Assembly (NCBI RefSeq): GCF_002775205.1
Contig: NC_036456.1
Span: forward strand, 10,505,463-10,569,462
Reading direction: 5' to 3'
Source: Xiphophorus maculatus
Lineage: Eukaryota; Chordata; Actinopteri; Cyprinodontiformes; Poeciliidae
DNA length: 64,000 nucleotides
Shown here: in pieces, positions 60,694 through 64,000 of the stretch
How the letters are laid out: every line of letters starts with the position of its first letter
How positions within the stretch are numbered: position 1 is the first letter of the stretch
Program-made: the position numbers and the translations under genes
Notes under the pieces: generated by a model
What the model saw: the letters and a program-made list of their open reading frames with translations, nothing else
What the model was told of the DNA's origin: nothing
The model's database searches: none

Positions 60694-63600
60694 ATGGAAA
60701 CATCTGGAGCTGCAGATGTAAGAATCCAGGTAAGTGATCTCTGTCTGTCTCCTTTAAAGCATGTGGGTGCTAACAGGTCGATTGTATTTGAACCTAAAGA
60801 TTTAAGGCTGCCTTCATTTAGCTGATGAAACAGGAAGTGTAATCCGCTTGCAGCAACTTCTGAGCTGATGTGAAGGAAAGCTTTCGTAAAAATGTTTCAG
60901 TTTTTGAAGTTGGACCTGTTTTAACTCCAGTATTGTGCACAAAGGCTCTTGCAAGTAAAATATTCTAATTTGTTCACAGGAAAATAAGTTGATAGCCCGG
61001 ATGATTTGCCACATTTTTAATATGGATTTCAAAGTCTAGTTTACGTTTCATTTTTGCAGAACTAAATATTGCAGGTTCTATTGTATTTTTTAGTTTTATA
61101 TATTTTTTTAAGGTTTACTTGCAGCGTGCCATCATGATACGATGCACTATGTTCTCTCAGATCTTTACGAATTATCATGTTTTTTTGTAGCTGTAACACA
61201 TTTTCTTCCAGTATTTCCCTGTATTTTACTGCATCTGTTTTCCCAGCTTTATCATCCATGTGAAGAAAAACATTCCCACAGGATTCTGCTGCCGCTGTTG
61301 TGTTTTACTGTTCAGTGTGGTGTTCATTAATTTCCATCATCATTCATACACTGAACACTTCAAAGTGCTTTACAGAAAGAAATATAGATTAAACACGTTA
61401 AAAACTTAAACATCACCAAAAGGGGGAGCATAACAATTTAATTAAAGCAAATAAAATGCTAAGAAATCATAAAAATGATAAATCAATCTTTGACTAAATG
61501 TAAAATTAATTCAAGAAACAAAGTTCAGAAGGTAAATGTAAATATGTAACATTCAGATTGTAGTGAACTGAATTTTATTTATACATTTTTATTGATTGGA
61601 TGTTTAGTTTGTCACTGTTGACAGGTATTCAGCTGCATCCTGATCAAAGCTAAAAATCAAAGTCAAGCTAGCATCTTTAGCCTCATCTTTTTCTCCATCT
61701 CAGAGGATCTGGGCATGGACGCTGCTGCTGGTAGCCGTGTCGGACGCTGCAGCCAAACAGAGCCGTGTTTCTGATGAAGCTCAGGTCAGCGTGACTAGAG
61801 CTGCATCCATGGAGCCAAGAACCCAGCCAAGCTCTGGACACCAAACCAGACATTCGAGACCTGAAGTCAAGCAGAGGACGTTTCTGGAAAACATAACCCA
61901 TCCACCTCCCTCCAGCATTTTGCAGCCGATCAGGATAAAAACCTGGAGGGCCAGAGAAAGCTGCAAACTGTCTGAACCTGAGAGCGAGAGGCTGGAGGAG
62001 GCTCTGGAAGAGGCTGTGAGGGTGGTGTCGTCTTTACTGTCAGGTAAAAACACAACAAACACACTAACGCATACATGAAGGAAACTAACTCAGTCTATCT
62101 GATAGTGAACAGAACTGTGGGAACCTTGATGCTGAGCAGAAACGTCAACAAATACTGCAAGTTTGTCTGGAGGAATTCAAGCCTGCTGAACTACAACAGG
62201 TTAGTGTGTTTATATGCAAAGTCACTGGGATTTAAAATTCACTAAGAAATGCTCCAAAGATGCACAAATCCAGGGGACAAATATCATTACTCCACCTTTT
62301 TGTATTGAATTTACCAATGACGGGTTTCTGATTCCAGGTGTGGAAGAGCAAACAAAAACTACAGAACTGAAACGTGTCTGGACGTCACAGTAAGCAGCCA
62401 GTCCAGTAACTCTGCCGTTTCCCTTCAGATGTTGTCAAACTAAATATCCAGGGCGTTTCCACCTTCCCCCTGCGTGAACAGATCCCAGAAGACCATCTGT
62501 CTGGATGCTACGTTTACCCAGAGGCCGACTCTCCTCGCCAGATCGTCATCAGACCAGAAGGAGCCGGACTTCCCGACACCGACTTCCTGATTTACATCCA
62601 TGTACAGGCCACTGACAAATGTAGAGCAGAGGTAAACATCCAAGTTGGTCAAAGTTTGAGTTTGATTCTGTCTCAGAAATGTTCTTCTTTGTATGTTTTT
62701 GTTGTCTCTTCAAAAGAAGTTGACACCACTGTAAATCAGAACATTTATATTTTCCAACGCTGCAGAATAGATCAGATTACAGATTACAGTATCTCAACTG
62801 CAAAGGATAGCTTGGATGTAATATCTGGCAGGATTTTATATTTCCAGCTACACCCAGTCAAACTCTTATTATCAATAATATACTTATTTAACCAGATAAA
62901 TAGACTATAAATACCCTCACCTGGTCTATATTTGTAGTGTGTGACCTGCTGAAGCTCTCTAGTCAAACGTTTGGTAAATTCAGTGTTTTCCTGCTCACTC
63001 AGCCTGGCGTCCTCGCCTACGCCGTCCACTGCCAGACGGACGCTGGGGGACGTCCTGTGGCCGGCGTGGTGGTCCTCTGCAGCGACAGGCTGAGCGGCGC
63101 TTCCTACAGCCACCAGGCTACAGTTCAGGTTTAAACACAATTATGTATAATTTCAGTTAATCTCCAGAAACGACGTGTCTGAGTCGGTAAAGCAGAGATC
63201 AGGTAACTGTGGTTGTGGTTTTCTGCTTCCCAGACTCTGATCCATGAGATGTTTCATACACTCGGCTTCTCCAAAGATCTCTTCAGCTCCTGGCAAGACT
63301 GTTCATCAGATCAAGGTTTTTAGAAAACATCTGTTTCTCTCCTTGTGTCTTTTATTTTCTTGGAGGCTTGAAAAGCACAATTTATTTTAAAGGGGCAGTA
63401 TTATTTAAAGTTCACTCTTTTTAGCTTTACATCAAGTTATAAAGTTATTTTTCATCAAAAAACATGTTGGCTAGATTCTTTAACGCATGTTTGAGAAATC
63501 CTTTAATCTCCATGGCAACCATTCAGTTGTGTAAAACGCCTTCGAGGTGCAAGCGTCTCAGCTCCTTCAGACTAGCCAGCAGCAATTAGCAAACCTGGTG

Positions 63601-64000
63601 AAACTGCACACAAGCTGAGCTCATTATGCAAACAGTGCAATGCTGGTAAAAATGTAGCAAAAATATTAATAGCGGAGCAATGAGGTGATGGCTTCCTATA
63701 GGTGGCGTTTACGAGTGGAGGAGTTTCTTAAAGCGACAGAGGCCCAATTTCAAGGTGTTAAATTACAAAGTCACGTTTCTTTTAAGTCATACTTGATACA
63801 CAAAGTATACAACATTTTTATAACAGCTGACGTTAACACAGTCACTTGATTGAGCAATAAAATGATTCTATGTGGCTGGAAAACTCATAATACTGCCTCT
63901 TTAAAACTAGCTGCTTCAATTTAATTTTAGATAAAATTAAATCCACTTCTGTTTCTTTTCTCATGTAGGAGCTTCATGTTCTCCTCGAAATAAAGTGATT
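60694..64000 (+). CDS. cirop: Leishmanolysin-like (M8) metallopeptidase, CIROP type; 5' part
   Basis: Eight exons, cut by the right window edge: 60694-60729, 61704-62043, 62106-62199, 62338-62389, 62452-62631, 63003-63128, 63234-63315 and 63969-64000. The N-terminus METSGAADVRIQ is followed by a hydrophobic stretch (IWAWTLLLVAVSDAAA), a plausible signal peptide. Family marks are DTDFLIYIHVQATDKC, VLAYAVHCQ and RPVAGVVVLC, and the zinc-binding helix LIHEMFHTLGF (H280, E281, H284); the third histidine ligand should lie to the right. The match to gp63-like M8 proteases and the place next to lrp10 favour CIROP (ciliated left-right organizer metallopeptidase, formerly LMLN2), which is needed for left-right asymmetry, over LMLN. 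The start codon and the 62389/62452 junction are the least certain points; a second acceptor at 62427-62428 would break the frame. Confidence 0.85.
63391..63900. mobile_element. piggyBac-like MITE with TTAA duplications
   Basis: Ends AGGGGCAGTATTAT and ATAATACTGCCTCT are 14-bp inverted repeats with one mismatch, and both are flanked by TTAA (63387-63390 and 63901-63904), the piggyBac target. At 510 bp it has no coding frame. It fills most of cirop intron 7 and contains ATCTCCATGGCAACC (63506-63520), an RFX-like motif. Confidence 0.85.

Overview
This is vertebrate nuclear DNA, almost certainly from a teleost fish. Coding sequence is split by GT-AG introns, introns and intergenic DNA are AT-rich, and the repeats are of kinds common in fish genomes (tRNA-derived SINEs with GGATGG tails, Tc1-like relics, short inverted-repeat MITEs, long CA tracts). 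No bacterial, phage or viral gene and no CRISPR array was seen.

Six protein-coding genes were rebuilt exon by exon, checking splice sites and reading-frame phase at every junction. In order they are: acin1 (+, 3' part, 2-4606), ajuba (-, 14646-6606), mrpl52 (+, 20844-23373), mmp14 (-, 49366-33958), lrp10 (+, 52910-59320) and cirop/leishmanolysin-like (+, 60694 to beyond the right edge). From general knowledge, the same neighbours cluster on human chromosome 14q11.2, so the block looks like conserved vertebrate synteny and supports the gene names.

Layout: acin1 and ajuba converge around 5.5-6.1 kb. About 5 kb of intergenic DNA (15.8-20.8 kb) upstream of ajuba holds a SINE, a degenerate tandem repeat, a perfect hairpin and a GC-rich island. 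mrpl52 and mmp14 converge across 10 kb of gene-poor, repeat-rich DNA (23.4-33.9 kb). mmp14 has an 11.4 kb first intron that isolates its signal-peptide exon at 49.3 kb. mmp14 and lrp10 start back to back about 2.4 kb apart, and cirop begins about 0.3 kb after the lrp10 poly(A) signal.

The genes do not form one pathway. They serve mRNA/exon-junction function (acin1), junction and Hippo signalling (ajuba), mitochondrial translation (mrpl52), pericellular proteolysis (mmp14), endosomal receptor traffic (lrp10) and left-right patterning (cirop).

The points most worth checking are: a phase-compatible alternative last exon for acin1; an unusually short intron in cirop; a SINE inserted in a foldback MITE with an exact 15-bp duplication; a TTAA-flanked MITE carrying an RFX-like site inside cirop; an orphan coding-like exon inside mmp14 intron 1; and a fish-type insertion in LRP10. 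I found no convincing novel multi-gene system.
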